Source: Galbibacter mesophilus
Lineage (GTDB): Bacteria > Bacteroidota > Bacteroidia > Flavobacteriales > Flavobacteriaceae
Assembly: GCF_023721415.1 (NCBI RefSeq)
Contig: NZ_JAMQVC010000002.1
Location: 806,001-870,000 of the forward strand
Length of the DNA stretch: 64,000 nucleotides
Direction: 5' to 3'
A program made the position numbers and the translations under genes. The notes beneath the pieces were generated by a model that saw only the letters and a list, made by a program, of their open reading frames with translations, was not told the DNA's origin and searched no databases. This document shows, in pieces, positions 35,856 to 45,532 of this stretch; the first letter of the stretch is position 1; every line of letters starts with the position of its first letter.

Positions 35856-37475
35856 TTGAAAATGACAACAAAACTGATAAAAATACACCCAACCGATAAT
35901 GTTGCCGTGGCTTTGGAGAATCTTCAGAAAGGAGAAGAAATAGTATTTCAGGGGGTAAAGATTACCATGCAGGACGATGTAAAAGCCAAACACAAAATTG
36001 CTTTGGAAACACTCGAAGCCAAAAGCAAAATTTTTATGTACGGCGTTCTTGTGGGCAGCACAAACAAAAAGATTGATAAGGGGGCATTGCTGACAACTGA
36101 AAACATTGTACACCAAACATCCAGCGTTACTAAAAAAACTAAAGATATTTCATGGACCGCACCCGATATTAGTCAATGGAAGAACCGAACGTTTAACGGA
36201 TATCATCGAAGTGACGGACAGGTAGGAACGAGAAATGTCTGGTTGTTCTTTCCTTTGGTTTTTTGTGAAAACAGAAATATTGAGGTTTTAAAGGAAGTTT
36301 TTGAAAAGGAACTTTTAAATGAAGAAGTTAATAAACACCGTTTGTTTCTACGGTCTCTCATCCATGGAAAAAAAACTCCTTCCACAGAAAACGATAGAAC
36401 GGAAACGGTTCCTGTTTTCAATAATGTGGAAGTAAAATTCATAACCCACCAAGGTGGTTGTGGCGGCATCCGCCAGGATTCGGAAATGTTGGCCCGTCTG
36501 TTGGCGGGTTATGTAAACAATCCTAATGTTGCCGGTGCTACGGTGTTAAGTTTAGGCTGTCAAAACCTTCAGGTAAAGACATTTCAAGAAGCTTTAAAAA
36601 CCATTGCCCCGAATAGCGACAAACCCATTTTGATGTATGAGCAACAGCAAATGGGAACCGTGGAAGATATGCTGAACACCATCATCACGGATTCTTTCGC
36701 TGGGATAAAAAAAGCGAATGACATACAACGAAAACCAGCTCCATTGTCCAAATTAAAAATTGGGCTGGAATGCGGCGGTTCCGATGGCTTTTCGGGAATT
36801 TCAGCAAACCCAACGCTGGGCTACGTATCGGATATGATTTCCGCCCTAAAAGGAACGGCCATACTTTCTGAATTTCCGGAACTTTGCGGCGTGGAACAGG
36901 AATTGGTAAACCGCTGCGCTGATGAACAACAAAGTAAAAAATTTCTTAAACTGATGAAGGATTTTGAACGGTCTGCAGTTAATGCCGGCTCAGGATTTGA
37001 TATGAATCCATCGCCAGGAAATATCAAGGACGGACTCATAACGGATGCGATGAAATCGGCAGGAGCGGCCAAAAAAGGAGGCTCCTCTCCTATCACCGCA
37101 GTATTGGACTATACGGAATATTCAACCAAACCAGGCCTTAATTTATTGTGTACCCCTGGAAACGATGTGGAAAGCACTACCGCCATGGCAGGTTCTGGCG
37201 CTAACATCATTCTTTTCACAACCGGGTTGGGAACTCCTACTGGAAATCCGATCACGCCCGTAATCAAAGTGGCATCCAACAGCGAACTCGCCAAAAAAAT
37301 GCCTGATATTATTGATGTGGATACCGGTCCCATTATCCGAGGGGAAAAGAGTATCGAGGAAATGGGCGAGCAACTATTGGAATATATTATTGAAGTGGCC
37401 AGTGGCAAAAAATCCAAAGCGATGAAATTAAATCAAGATGATTTTATTCCCTGGAAACGAGGGGTATCGCTATAA
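35856..37475 (+). CDS. uxaA: Altronate dehydratase
   Basis: This 539-residue enzyme dehydrates D-altronate to 2-keto-3-deoxy-D-gluconate. An SAF domain occupies about residues 5-90. The catalytic GD_AH domain follows with HQGGCGGIRQDSEMLARLLA, the iron-associated cysteine motif, and ECGGSDGFSGISANP. Length is slightly above the usual 495-540 range but normal for bacteroidetes. It is translated from the uxaB transcript. The product would go to KDG kinase and aldolase, which are encoded elsewhere. Confidence 0.94.
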   Translation: MKMTTKLIKIHPTDNVAVALENLQKGEEIVFQGVKITMQDDVKAKHKIALETLEAKSKIFMYGVLVGSTNKKIDKGALLTTENIVHQTSSVTKKTKDISWTAPDISQWKNRTFNGYHRSDGQVGTRNVWLFFPLVFCENRNIEVLKEVFEKELLNEEVNKHRLFLRSLIHGKKTPSTENDRTETVPVFNNVEVKFITHQGGCGGIRQDSEMLARLLAGYVNNPNVAGATVLSLGCQNLQVKTFQEALKTIAPNSDKPILMYEQQQMGTVEDMLNTIITDSFAGIKKANDIQRKPAPLSKLKIGLECGGSDGFSGISANPTLGYVSDMISALKGTAILSEFPELCGVEQELVNRCADEQQSKKFLKLMKDFERSAVNAGSGFDMNPSPGNIKDGLITDAMKSAGAAKKGGSSPITAVLDYTEYSTKPGLNLLCTPGNDVESTTAMAGSGANIILFTTGLGTPTGNPITPVIKVASNSELAKKMPDIIDVDTGPIIRGEKSIEEMGEQLLEYIIEVASGKKSKAMKLNQDDFIPWKRGVSL

Positions 37476-37524
37476 AAATCAGTAGCACTAATTATATTTA
37501 AAGTAAAAATGCCTAATTCTTAAG

Positions 37525-38547
37525 TTACTGAAGCTTCCGGCTGGAAGATTTCCTTTTCTCTAAAGTAGCCTTAAGTGCCACTTTCTTTTCTATTTTTCCT
37601 TGTTCATTTTCTAATTGTTCGAGGAAAACTTTGGCCGCCGTTTTACCCATTTGACGCGGTACTTGGTCGATTGAGCTTATGGACAGTTCCAGAAATTGGG
37701 TAAAAGGTTCGTTACTAAAACCAACGACACAAAAATCGCTGGGGACGTCCACATTCAATTCTTTTAATTTTTGAAGGGCTCCCAAAGCTATATAATCACT
37801 TGAACAGAATACAGCGTCTGGAATTTCCTTCAGCTTAAATAGCTTTTCAATAGCATTTTGACCATCGCCTATTTCACTTTTGGCCTTGATCAAATAATCA
37901 GAATTATAAGAAATCCCATAGTCCTCCAACGCCTTTTTATATCCTTTGAACCGGTGCTTATAAATAGCTAACTTCCAATCACCGGAAATATGGGCAATTC
38001 GTTTACATCCTTGTTCGATGAGGTGTTCTGTAGCCTCGTAAGCGACTTCATAATCATCTATGGTAACAGTGCTTACCCCCTTCATTTCCTTCACTCTATC
38101 AAAAAAAACCAGAGGAATGTCTTTGTTTAAAACAGACTGAAAATGGACTGTTTTCTGTGTAGTTTTAGAAACCGACATCAGTACACCATCAACTTGGGCA
38201 TTCAACAAATTAGAAATTGTTTCTATCTCTTTTTCTTCATTTTCATGGGTTTGGCAAATGATAACATGGTAGCCCAAGGGATATAATTCCTCTTCTATTC
38301 CGCGAATCACAGTAGAAAAAAAATTCCTATCAATATAAGGTACAACAACGCCCACATTTTTACTTTTCCCACTTTTTAAAGCCAAGGCCAGCCTGTTCTG
38401 CTCATAATTCATTTCCGCGGCCTTCTTTACAACTAAATCCCTCGTAGCCTTGCTTATCCTTGAATTATTATTAAGCGCCCGTGAAACGGTTGCTGCCGTA
38501 ATATTCAGTGCTTTGGCAATGTCGTAAATCGTTGTTTTTTCGCTCAT
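37525..38547 (-). CDS. LacI-family transcriptional regulator
   Basis: This 340-residue protein starts with a helix-turn-helix (TIYDIAKALNITAATVSRALN, about 5-25) and continues with the LacI hinge and a periplasmic-binding-protein-like sensor domain (VGVVVPYIDRNFFSTVIRGIEE). It converges on uxaA. The perfect palindrome at 34312 is the natural candidate operator, although binding is inferred. The ligand is probably an intermediate of the galactose or uronate pathway. Confidence 0.93.
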   Translation of the reverse strand: MSEKTTIYDIAKALNITAATVSRALNNNSRISKATRDLVVKKAAEMNYEQNRLALALKSGKSKNVGVVVPYIDRNFFSTVIRGIEEELYPLGYHVIICQTHENEEKEIETISNLLNAQVDGVLMSVSKTTQKTVHFQSVLNKDIPLVFFDRVKEMKGVSTVTIDDYEVAYEATEHLIEQGCKRIAHISGDWKLAIYKHRFKGYKKALEDYGISYNSDYLIKAKSEIGDGQNAIEKLFKLKEIPDAVFCSSDYIALGALQKLKELNVDVPSDFCVVGFSNEPFTQFLELSISSIDQVPRQMGKTAAKVFLEQLENEQGKIEKKVALKATLEKRKSSSRKLQ

Positions 38548-38637
38548 GAAATGAAAAAAGAATTTTGTCCAAACAATTGGAAGTTTTTCAAATGATAAAT
38601 GTAGATATATTGCACTGTAATCTTAGAAATTGCCGCT

Positions 38638-39594
38638 TTAATTCTCGGCAGACTTTTCCTGTTTTTTATCAATAAAGGTAACGGGCAACTCAGTTTCCTT
38701 TCCATAAAGTTTAATTTCATGAATATCCGCAGGCATGTAATATCCGGCATCTTCCAAGGCTTCTTTAACTCTACGCACCACATTTCCTTTCGTTAAAAGC
38801 GCATTCATTCCAAATTCCTTGGTATCTACCCAAAAGAACACTTTTAGGTTTACCGTGCTGGTATCTAACTTATCTTCAGTAACAAAATTTACGTGTTCTG
38901 CATCCGTAATTACATCTGGTTCTTCGCTGAGTGCCTGTAAAACCACTTTTTTAGCACCGTCAATATTGTCTTCATAAGCAATCCCAATAACAAAATCATA
39001 CCGAAAAAAACCATCTTCTGTGTAATTGGTTACAGGGTGTGTGATTACATCGCTGTTCGGAATATAAACATCTTTACCATCAAAAGTTTTTAGTTTGGTA
39101 TAACGGAATTCCAGCGTTTTTACTTTCCCAAAAATATCGCCGATTTCCACCGTATCATTTACATTGAAAGGTCGGTTAAAACTCAATATTATTCCAGCAA
39201 TAAAATTTTGACCCACGTCTTTAAATGCAAATCCCAATACCACGGCACTAGCTCCTGCTGCTGCCAAAATTCCTGCGGAAACATTCCCTAGCCCGGCAGC
39301 ATCTAACGCCAATAAGATGAAAATAATTATTAGTATAAACCGAATGGCATTACCCAAAAATTTACTCATCAATGGGTCTTGGGTACGTTTTTGAATTCTA
39401 GCTTTGGAAAACTGCCCAATCCAAGTAGCTATTAAAACCCCTAAAACCAAAATTAGAATTCCCAAGGCATATAAAGGCAACGCTTCCAAGAAGTTCGTCC
39501 AATATTCTACCGTTGAGGTTTTCACGTTTTCGTAAACATCTAATTCTTGGATTAAAAGTAAAAATTGCATAAAAGATTGATTAAAAAGGATCAT
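38638..39594 (-). CDS. MscS-family small-conductance mechanosensitive channel
   Basis: This 318-residue protein has three membrane helices and the pore-lining TM3 sequence rich in Gly and Ala (VSAGILAAAGASAVVLGFAF, then DVGQNFIAGIILSFNRPF). The soluble vestibule domain follows. It releases solutes on hypo-osmotic shock. A second ATG eight codons in (39570) gives the more usual start MQFLLLIQ and may be the true one. It lies upstream of the lacI gene on the same strand. Confidence 0.92.
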   Translation of the reverse strand: MILFNQSFMQFLLLIQELDVYENVKTSTVEYWTNFLEALPLYALGILILVLGVLIATWIGQFSKARIQKRTQDPLMSKFLGNAIRFILIIIFILLALDAAGLGNVSAGILAAAGASAVVLGFAFKDVGQNFIAGIILSFNRPFNVNDTVEIGDIFGKVKTLEFRYTKLKTFDGKDVYIPNSDVITHPVTNYTEDGFFRYDFVIGIAYEDNIDGAKKVVLQALSEEPDVITDAEHVNFVTEDKLDTSTVNLKVFFWVDTKEFGMNALLTKGNVVRRVKEALEDAGYYMPADIHEIKLYGKETELPVTFIDKKQEKSAEN

Positions 39595-39679
39595 GTTTTT
39601 AAAATTACTAATTTTAATTGAATGAGAGGTTTCTTCTTTTGGGGAATAACACTAAATTCATACACCAAAACTTGCGTTT

Positions 39680-40717
39680 ATGAGAATTGAAAATGAAATA
39701 AAACTAGGATTTAAAGATGTAATGATACGCCCGAAGCGTTCTACCTTAAAATCCCGAAGCGAAGTTTCCCTACAAAGGGAGTTTAAGTTTAAGCATAGCA
39801 ATCATCTTTGGAAAGGGATTCCCATAATTGCTGCTAATATGGATACTGTTGGTACTTTTGAAATGGCCACCGTACTGGCAGAACATCAATTAATTACTGC
39901 TATCCATAAACATTATTCCATTGAAAATTGGCGAAACTTTTTAGCTGACAAACCCGATTCTTTTTATAATTATATCGCAGTTAGTACCGGAACCAGTAAA
40001 CAAGATGCGGAAAAACTAAAAGAGATTACCGATAGTTTTCCTAAAATTAAGTTTATCTGTATTGATGTGGCGAATGGTTATTCAGAACACTTTGTTGACT
40101 TTGTGAAATATGCCCGCGATAATTTCAACGATAAAATAATAATGGCCGGAAACGTTGTAACTGGGGAAATGGTAGAAGAATTATTAATTGCTGGCGCCGA
40201 TATTGTAAAAGTTGGCATTGGTCCTGGAAGTGTTTGTACTACAAGGATTAAAACTGGCGTTGGCTATCCACAACTTTCCGCTATTATAGAATGTGCAGAT
40301 GCTGCGCACGGTTTAAGCGGTCAAATTATTTCTGATGGTGGCTGTAAAATTCCTGGCGATATAGCCAAAGCATTTGGAGGCGGCGCCGATTTTGTCATGC
40401 TCGGCGGTATGCTTGCTGGACATACCGAAAGCGGCGGCGAGATTGTAACAAGAAATGGAGAAAAATTTAAGGCTTTCTACGGAATGAGTTCTGAAACAGC
40501 CATGAAAAAACATGCCGGAGGCGTAGCCGACTACCGTGCCAGTGAAGGGAAAACTGTTGAAATTCCGTACCGCGGGGATGTGGTATACACTGTACAGGAT
40601 ATGCTTGGGGGTTTACGATCTACTTGCACCTATGTGGGCGCTGCTAGGCTTAAAGAATTGACCAAAAGAACTACTTTTATTAGGGTCCAAGAACAACATA
40701 ACGAGATTTTTTCCTAA
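39680..40717 (+). CDS. guaC: GMP reductase
   Basis: This 345-residue IMPDH/GMP reductase family enzyme converts GMP to IMP with NADPH. The catalytic cysteine is Cys186 in [15 protein letters not shown], and the length matches the classical GuaC (about 345-347 residues) without CBS domains. [26 protein letters not shown] is the phosphate-binding block. It is followed 15 bases later by a serine hydrolase gene, but a functional link is unlikely. Confidence 0.95.
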   Translation: MRIENEIKLGFKDVMIRPKRSTLKSRSEVSLQREFKFKHSNHLWKGIPIIAANMDTVGTFEMATVLAEHQLITAIHKHYSIENWRNFLADKPDSFYNYIAVSTGTSKQDAEKLKEITDSFPKIKFICIDVANGYSEHFVDFVKYARDNFNDKIIMAGNVVTGEMVEELLIAGADIVKVGIGPGSVCTTRIKTGVGYPQLSAIIECADAAHGLSGQIISDGGCKIPGDIAKAFGGGADFVMLGGMLAGHTESGGEIVTRNGEKFKAFYGMSSETAMKKHAGGVADYRASEGKTVEIPYRGDVVYTVQDMLGGLRSTCTYVGAARLKELTKRTTFIRVQEQHNEIFS

Positions 40718-40732
40718 ACTGAATTTGAATAC

Positions 40733-41839
40733 ATGAAAACAACCTTTTTAAAATATATATTTCCAATTTCTATATTACTAGTTTCCTGCAGCGGCAAACA
40801 AGAACTTCCAGAAATGACATTTCCTACTGAAAGTTGGGAAGAAAAATCACCCAAGGAACTGGGGGTTGACAAATCGGCAATGCTTGATGCGCTTGATTAT
40901 CTTAAATCGGAAAGCGGTAAAGATGGTTTGGAAGAAGTTATGATTATTAGAAATGGATATTTAATCCACAGTGGGGATAGCGTTCACAAAAAGCACAACA
41001 TATATTCTTCCACTAAATCATTTACAAGCACAGTTTTTGGATTACTAGCGGAAGAAAATATCCTTTCTGAAGAGACGCTGGCGGCCACCATTGATAGTAA
41101 TTTAATGGAACTGTATCCAAGAGTTCAGCTGAATCACTTTGCCAGTATGACGTCGGGTTATTCTGCGGTAGGCGATAGCCGTTGGAACGAGCCGAGTAAA
41201 GATTGGTCGATTACCCCGTACAAAATAGATACGCCTTTATTTGAACCTGGTACAGCTTACGCTTACTGGGACGAAGCTCAAATGATGTTTGGTAGGTTAC
41301 TCACCATGAAAGCTGAAAAATCACTAAAAGAAATTTTTGATGAAAAGATAGCCAGCCAAATTGGTTTTGGTGAATACGAATGGTGGGCGGAAGGAAATTA
41401 CAACAATATCCCGATTAATAACGGATGTACTGGAATCTCGATTGATGCCAGTCAGTTAGCTCGCTTCGGACACTTATTCTTGAATGAAGGAAATTGGAAT
41501 GGCAAACAATTGATTAATCGAAATTGGGTAAAGAAGGCTACGAAAAATCAAGTTTTGGCAAATAAAATAGCAGAAACAGACCGAAATAACGTGGACGGAA
41601 GGGGCTGTTATGGATACAATTGGTGGGTAAATGGCAAAATGCCTTCAGGTACTTACCACATGCCAGATGCGCCCAAAAGTTTGTATTACGCAAGCGGATT
41701 TAATAATAATATGTGTTTCATAATCCCAGAATGGAATATGGTTATTATTAGGCGCGGTGAAGACGGAAATCCGGAAAAAGGCAAGAAAGAGGTTTACAAT
41801 GAATTCTTCAAGCGACTATCCAAAGCTATCCAAATATAA
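40733..41839 (+). CDS. Serine hydrolase (beta-lactamase family) lipoprotein
   Basis: This 368-residue class C beta-lactamase-like hydrolase has a lipobox (LLVSC, Cys19) and the active-site S-x-x-K within YSSTKSFTS (Ser92-Lys95). It probably acts in the periplasm as an esterase or peptidase; no substrate can be named. Its end overlaps the end of the convergent holA gene by 14 bases. Confidence 0.88.
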   Translation: MKTTFLKYIFPISILLVSCSGKQELPEMTFPTESWEEKSPKELGVDKSAMLDALDYLKSESGKDGLEEVMIIRNGYLIHSGDSVHKKHNIYSSTKSFTSTVFGLLAEENILSEETLAATIDSNLMELYPRVQLNHFASMTSGYSAVGDSRWNEPSKDWSITPYKIDTPLFEPGTAYAYWDEAQMMFGRLLTMKAEKSLKEIFDEKIASQIGFGEYEWWAEGNYNNIPINNGCTGISIDASQLARFGHLFLNEGNWNGKQLINRNWVKKATKNQVLANKIAETDRNNVDGRGCYGYNWWVNGKMPSGTYHMPDAPKSLYYASGFNNNMCFIIPEWNMVIIRRGEDGNPEKGKKEVYNEFFKRLSKAIQI

Positions 41840-42830
41840 CCACCAAAAGCTCCTTTAATAAATCAGCTTGGGAAACATTTACGGAGCCAACACCCTTGCT
41901 TTTTACGTCGATTTCTCTAAGGTGCGCTACAATTCTACTACTCTGTTTCATTGGGTAATTGCGTGCAGCTGTTTGATATTCCCCTACAAAATATGGGTTG
42001 ATTTTTAAAGCGGAAGCAACACTACCTTTGGAGTGGTCTTTTAATCCGTGGTATTGCAGCAATTGCGAGAAAAAACTGTAAATCAGCGATACGGTAACTA
42101 CTAACGGGTTATCCTTTGGATTTTGGGCAAAATAATTAACTATACGGGTAGCTTTTACAATATCCCGCTCCCCGATGGCCTTTCGAAGTTCAAAATTGTT
42201 GAAATCTTTACTAATCCCAATATTTTCTTCAATATGCGTAGGAGTAATTTCCTGTTCCTTCGGAATAATCAATTGCAACTTTTCGAGTTCGTTATTGATT
42301 TTTCCTAGGTCAGTTCCTAAAAACTCTACCAGCATTTGCGCGGCTTTTGGGGAAATACGGTAGTTTTTACCAGCTAATACACGTCGAATCCAATCGCCTA
42401 CCTGATTTTCATACAACTTTTTACTCTCGTAAATATAACCTGTTTTGGCAATAGCTTTATAAGCTTTTTTACGCTTATCCAGCTTCTTGTATTTGTAGCA
42501 AATAACCAAAACCGTGGTAGGTTGTGGGTTGAGTCCATATGCCTCCAATTGATCAATGGTACGCGACAAATGCTGCGCTTCTTTTACAATTATAACCTGT
42601 CTTTCTGCCATCATTGGAAAACGCTTCGCACTGGACACGATTTCATCAATGCTAACATCTTTTCCGTAGAGGACCATTTGGTTAAATCCTTTTTCTTCTT
42701 CAGATAAAATAGATTGTTCCATGTATTGCGAAATCTTATCAACATAGTATGGCTCCTCCCCCATCAAAAAATAAATAGGCTTTATGTTTCCCGCTTTTAC
42801 ATCGTTTACAATCTTCTTTATTTCATCCAT
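41826..42830 (-). CDS. holA: DNA polymerase III delta subunit
   Basis: This 334-residue protein matches HolA of the clamp-loader complex. MDEIKKIVNDVKAGNIKPIYFLMGEEPYYVDKISQYME is the typical bacteroidete N terminus. The AAA+-like domain and C-terminal collar (NPLVVTVSLIYSFFSQLLQYH) follow in normal order. It opens the beta clamp (the dnaN product) for loading on DNA. It diverges from the HsdR-N-like gene. Confidence 0.93.
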   Translation of the reverse strand: MDEIKKIVNDVKAGNIKPIYFLMGEEPYYVDKISQYMEQSILSEEEKGFNQMVLYGKDVSIDEIVSSAKRFPMMAERQVIIVKEAQHLSRTIDQLEAYGLNPQPTTVLVICYKYKKLDKRKKAYKAIAKTGYIYESKKLYENQVGDWIRRVLAGKNYRISPKAAQMLVEFLGTDLGKINNELEKLQLIIPKEQEITPTHIEENIGISKDFNNFELRKAIGERDIVKATRIVNYFAQNPKDNPLVVTVSLIYSFFSQLLQYHGLKDHSKGSVASALKINPYFVGEYQTAARNYPMKQSSRIVAHLREIDVKSKGVGSVNVSQADLLKELLVVIFG

Positions 42831-42927
42831 AAAAAGAATAGTGTTTTTTAAAATCCAAGCTCGTCATTTTTATAATTCAATAAAAAATCAAGACGAGTTC
42901 TAAATGATATTTCTGATATTTGCCGAC

Positions 42928-43374
42928 ATGCAACCATTAAATTTTCCAGCATATCAATTCCGTTTCAAAAGTAGCGAAAATAAAGTCCAAATTTTTGATC
43001 CCATACGGAAAAAATTTATCCAATTACAACCCGAGGAGTGGGTACGTCAGCACGTGGTTTCTTTTTTAATTACTGAAAAAAACTATCCCAAATCCCTTAT
43101 CAATGTGGAAAAAGAGTTATTGGTAAACAACTTAAAAAGAAGGTACGATGTGCTGGGATATTACCCCGACGGAAGAATCCATCTGGTTGTAGAATGCAAA
43201 GCACCTTCCATAAAAATAACCCAAGAAACATTCGACCAAATTGCCCGATACAACTTGTCGTTGAAAGCGGATTATTTAATGGTTACCAACGGACTGCAAC
43301 ACTACTTTTGCAAAATGGATTACGAACAGGAAAAATATGTTTTTCTAAAGGATATTCCATCATATATGCTTTAA
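42928..43374 (+). CDS. Stand-alone type I restriction HsdR N-terminal domain protein
   Basis: This 148-residue protein consists only of a PD-(D/E)XK nuclease-like fold (HSDR_N_2 type). The core has Asp74 in RRYDVLGY and Glu89-Cys90-Lys91 in VVECKAP, with the conserved EEWVRQHVVSFLI helix before it. I use the ATG at 42928 because MQPLNFPAYQFRF matches the family start; an earlier ATG at 42904 adds eight residues. No HsdM, HsdS or helicase domain is nearby, so it is not a restriction system. Its role is unknown. It commonly sits beside holA in flavobacteria. Confidence 0.85.
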   Translation: MQPLNFPAYQFRFKSSENKVQIFDPIRKKFIQLQPEEWVRQHVVSFLITEKNYPKSLINVEKELLVNNLKRRYDVLGYYPDGRIHLVVECKAPSIKITQETFDQIARYNLSLKADYLMVTNGLQHYFCKMDYEQEKYVFLKDIPSYML

Positions 43375-43414
43375 TTTGCAATCGGTTAAAAAAAGACGAA
43401 TTTTATAAACACGA

Positions 43415-44437
43415 ATGAAGATAGCTGTTGTTATACTGAATTGGAACGGTAAAGCCCTTTTGGAAAAATTTTTACCTTCAGTAATCAACCAATCTCCGCA
43501 AGCAACCATTTATGTAGCCGATAATGCCTCTACGGATGATTCCGTAATCTTTTTAAAGGATAACTTTCCGCAAGTAAAAATCATTCAGAATAAAGAAAAT
43601 GGAGGCTTCGCAAAAGGTTACAACGAAGCTTTACAATATGTTGAAGAAGATATTTTTTGTCTTTTAAATTCGGATGTGGAAGTTACCGAAAACTGGTTGC
43701 TACCCATTGAAGAAACGTTTAAGAAATATTCCAATGTAGCTATTCTTCAGCCAAAAATATTGGACTACAAAAACAAAAATCATTTTGAATACGCCGGTGC
43801 CGCGGGCGGGTTTATCGACAGGTTGGGATATCCTTTTTGTCGCGGACGAATTTTTCAAACTTTAGAAGAGGATAAAGGTCAGTATAACGACATCATTGAT
43901 ATCTTTTGGGCCACGGGTGCCTGTATGTTTGTAAAAAAAGAGGTGTTTAGAATGCTTCAAGGTTTTGATGAAGACTATTTTGCACATCAAGAAGAAATTG
44001 ACCTTTGCTGGCGCGCTCACAACAGAAACTTGAAAATATTATATGTAGGCACTTCAAAAGTGTATCATGTTGGCGGTGCTACTTTAGGAAATATGAATCC
44101 GAAAAAGACGTTTCTAAACTTCAGAAACTCCCTTTTCTCCATCACCAAAAACCTTCCGAAGCGAAAAGTAATCCCACTTATCGTAGCCCGATTATTTTTA
44201 GATGGAATTGCTGCCGCGCGGTTTTTATTTCAATTTAAATTTTTACATTTACTAGCAATATTAAGAGCCCATCTTAGTTATTACTATTATTTCGTTAGAA
44301 TATTCAAAAAACGTGGGGTTATTAATAAGGATATAAAGTATTTTGAATGTACGTCTATTGTATTGAGTTATTTCTTGGCGCAGAAAAGGTATTTTTATGA
44401 AATTGTAAATCAGCGCTCTTCACCGAATAACAAGTGA
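43415..44437 (+). CDS. Family 2 glycosyltransferase
   Basis: This 340-residue GT2 has the GT-A fold start VVILNWNGKALLEKFLPSVINQ and the metal-binding region CLLNSDVEV (D-x-D-like, residues about 88-96). The C-terminal block LNFRNSLFSITKNLP is typical of rhamnosyltransferase-like GT2 enzymes. It ends in hydrophobic segments that may associate with the membrane. It is a lone glycosyltransferase, some 5 kb from the capsule cluster. Confidence 0.9.
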   Translation: MKIAVVILNWNGKALLEKFLPSVINQSPQATIYVADNASTDDSVIFLKDNFPQVKIIQNKENGGFAKGYNEALQYVEEDIFCLLNSDVEVTENWLLPIEETFKKYSNVAILQPKILDYKNKNHFEYAGAAGGFIDRLGYPFCRGRIFQTLEEDKGQYNDIIDIFWATGACMFVKKEVFRMLQGFDEDYFAHQEEIDLCWRAHNRNLKILYVGTSKVYHVGGATLGNMNPKKTFLNFRNSLFSITKNLPKRKVIPLIVARLFLDGIAAARFLFQFKFLHLLAILRAHLSYYYYFVRIFKKRGVINKDIKYFECTSIVLSYFLAQKRYFYEIVNQRSSPNNK

Positions 44438-44486
44438 TTTAAGAGAAAATTAACTAAAAACGATGTACATACAGTTGCTTTTTATA

Positions 44487-44494
44487 TAATTTTG
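44487..44494 (+). promoter_or_regulatory. -7 element upstream of the OmpA gene
   Basis: TAATTTTG matches TAnnTTTG and lies 40 bases before the OmpA-family start codon. A properly spaced -33 TTG is not seen. Confidence 0.4.
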
Positions 44495-44534
44495 TTTTAA
44501 AATGTTAAAACGTTAATTAAGTAAAATCATAATC

Positions 44535-45374
44535 ATGAAAAGAATTTTTTTATTAGGTGCCATGAGCGCTGTTTTTCTAACTTCTTGTGTTTCTTCTAAG
44601 AAATATGCTGAACTAGAGCAAAAGCATAAGGAAACCCAAGATTTGTTGAATTCCGCAACAGTGAAGTTAAACTCCTGTCTTGCTGAAAAAGAAAACTATA
44701 AAGAGCAAATAGACGTGCTTAAGGCAAACAACCAAGAGCTTATTAACAACATGGGGAACTTAACAACCCTAACGTCTAAAGGTGCCGATAACCTTGAAAA
44801 ATCTTTGGAAAGCTTACGTGAGAAAGATCTTACTATTAGAAAATTGCAGAATGCAGTTACACGTAGAGACTCTGTTAACTTAGCTTTAGTTCAAAGTTTG
44901 AAAGGAGTTTTGGGTAACTTAGACGATGAAGATATCAACATCAGTGTAGAAAAAGGTGTTGTTTACGTTAATATTTCTGATAAACTATTATTCTCTAGCG
45001 GAAGTACAACTGTTTCTTCAAGAGCTAAAGAAGTATTAGGTAAAGTAGCTACTGTTGTTAAAAACAAGCCAGATTTCGAATTTATGGTTGAAGGTCACAC
45101 CGATACAGTGCCAATCCGTACTGCAGCCATTAAAGATAACTGGGACTTAAGTGTTCTTAGAGCAACTTCTGTAGTTAGAATCTTACAAGATGAGTTTGGA
45201 GTAGCGCCAGCTAGAATGACTGCTGCCGGTAGAGGTCAGTATGTTCCTGTAGCATCTAACGATACTGCTGATGGAAAAGCTAAAAACCGTAGAACTAGAA
45301 TTGTTATCTTACCTAAGTTGGATCAATTCTACAGCATGATTGAAGAAGGAATGAAAGATCCTAAGATTAACTAA
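44535..45374 (+). CDS. OmpA-family outer membrane lipoprotein
   Basis: This 279-residue lipoprotein has a lipobox (FLTSC, Cys18), a coiled-coil stretch (about 24-115) and a C-terminal OmpA domain (about 145-275). The domain carries the peptidoglycan-binding signature VEGHTDTVPI ... NWDLSVLRA ... KNRRTRIVI. It would tether the outer membrane to peptidoglycan. A -7 promoter element lies upstream and a strong terminator follows. Confidence 0.93.
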   Translation: MKRIFLLGAMSAVFLTSCVSSKKYAELEQKHKETQDLLNSATVKLNSCLAEKENYKEQIDVLKANNQELINNMGNLTTLTSKGADNLEKSLESLREKDLTIRKLQNAVTRRDSVNLALVQSLKGVLGNLDDEDINISVEKGVVYVNISDKLLFSSGSTTVSSRAKEVLGKVATVVKNKPDFEFMVEGHTDTVPIRTAAIKDNWDLSVLRATSVVRILQDEFGVAPARMTAAGRGQYVPVASNDTADGKAKNRRTRIVILPKLDQFYSMIEEGMKDPKIN

Positions 45375-45401
45375 GGATTTAATTTTCTAAAATATATTTT
45401 T

Positions 45402-45431
45402 AAAAGCACCGCAATCGCGGTGCTTTTTCTT
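45402..45431 (+). terminator. Intrinsic terminator after the OmpA gene
   Basis: An 11-bp stem, AAAAGCACCGC with GCGGTGCTTTT, has a four-base loop and is followed by T-rich sequence. It starts 28 bases after the stop codon. Confidence 0.92.
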
Positions 45432-45524
45432 TTAATATCCTTTCCAAACGTTCATTGCAGCACTATAACATTTATTTATCAACTTATTCTTCCCCATTTG
45501 TTTTATTCCTCACTTTATTTTAAA

Positions 45525-45532
45525 TAATTTTG
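45525..45532 (+). promoter_or_regulatory. -7 element of the gcvT promoter
   Basis: TAATTTTG lies 25 bases before the ATG at 45557. It supports that ATG as the start of gcvT, because an upstream TTG codon at 45530 falls inside the box. The nearest TTTG upstream is 24 bases away, slightly long for a -33 box. Confidence 0.5.

Noticed and set aside
42904-42927. Earlier ATG for the HsdR-N protein
   Set aside because: The family start is MQPLNFP; the extra eight residues are hydrophobic and unmatched.
42928-43374. Type I restriction-modification system
   Set aside because: Only the N-terminal nuclease fold is present, with no HsdM, HsdS or motor domain in the neighbourhood.
45432-45524. Glycine riboswitch in front of gcvT
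   Set aside because: The gap is short, AT-rich and shows no paired-helix pattern. The promoter leaves a leader of only about 20 bases.
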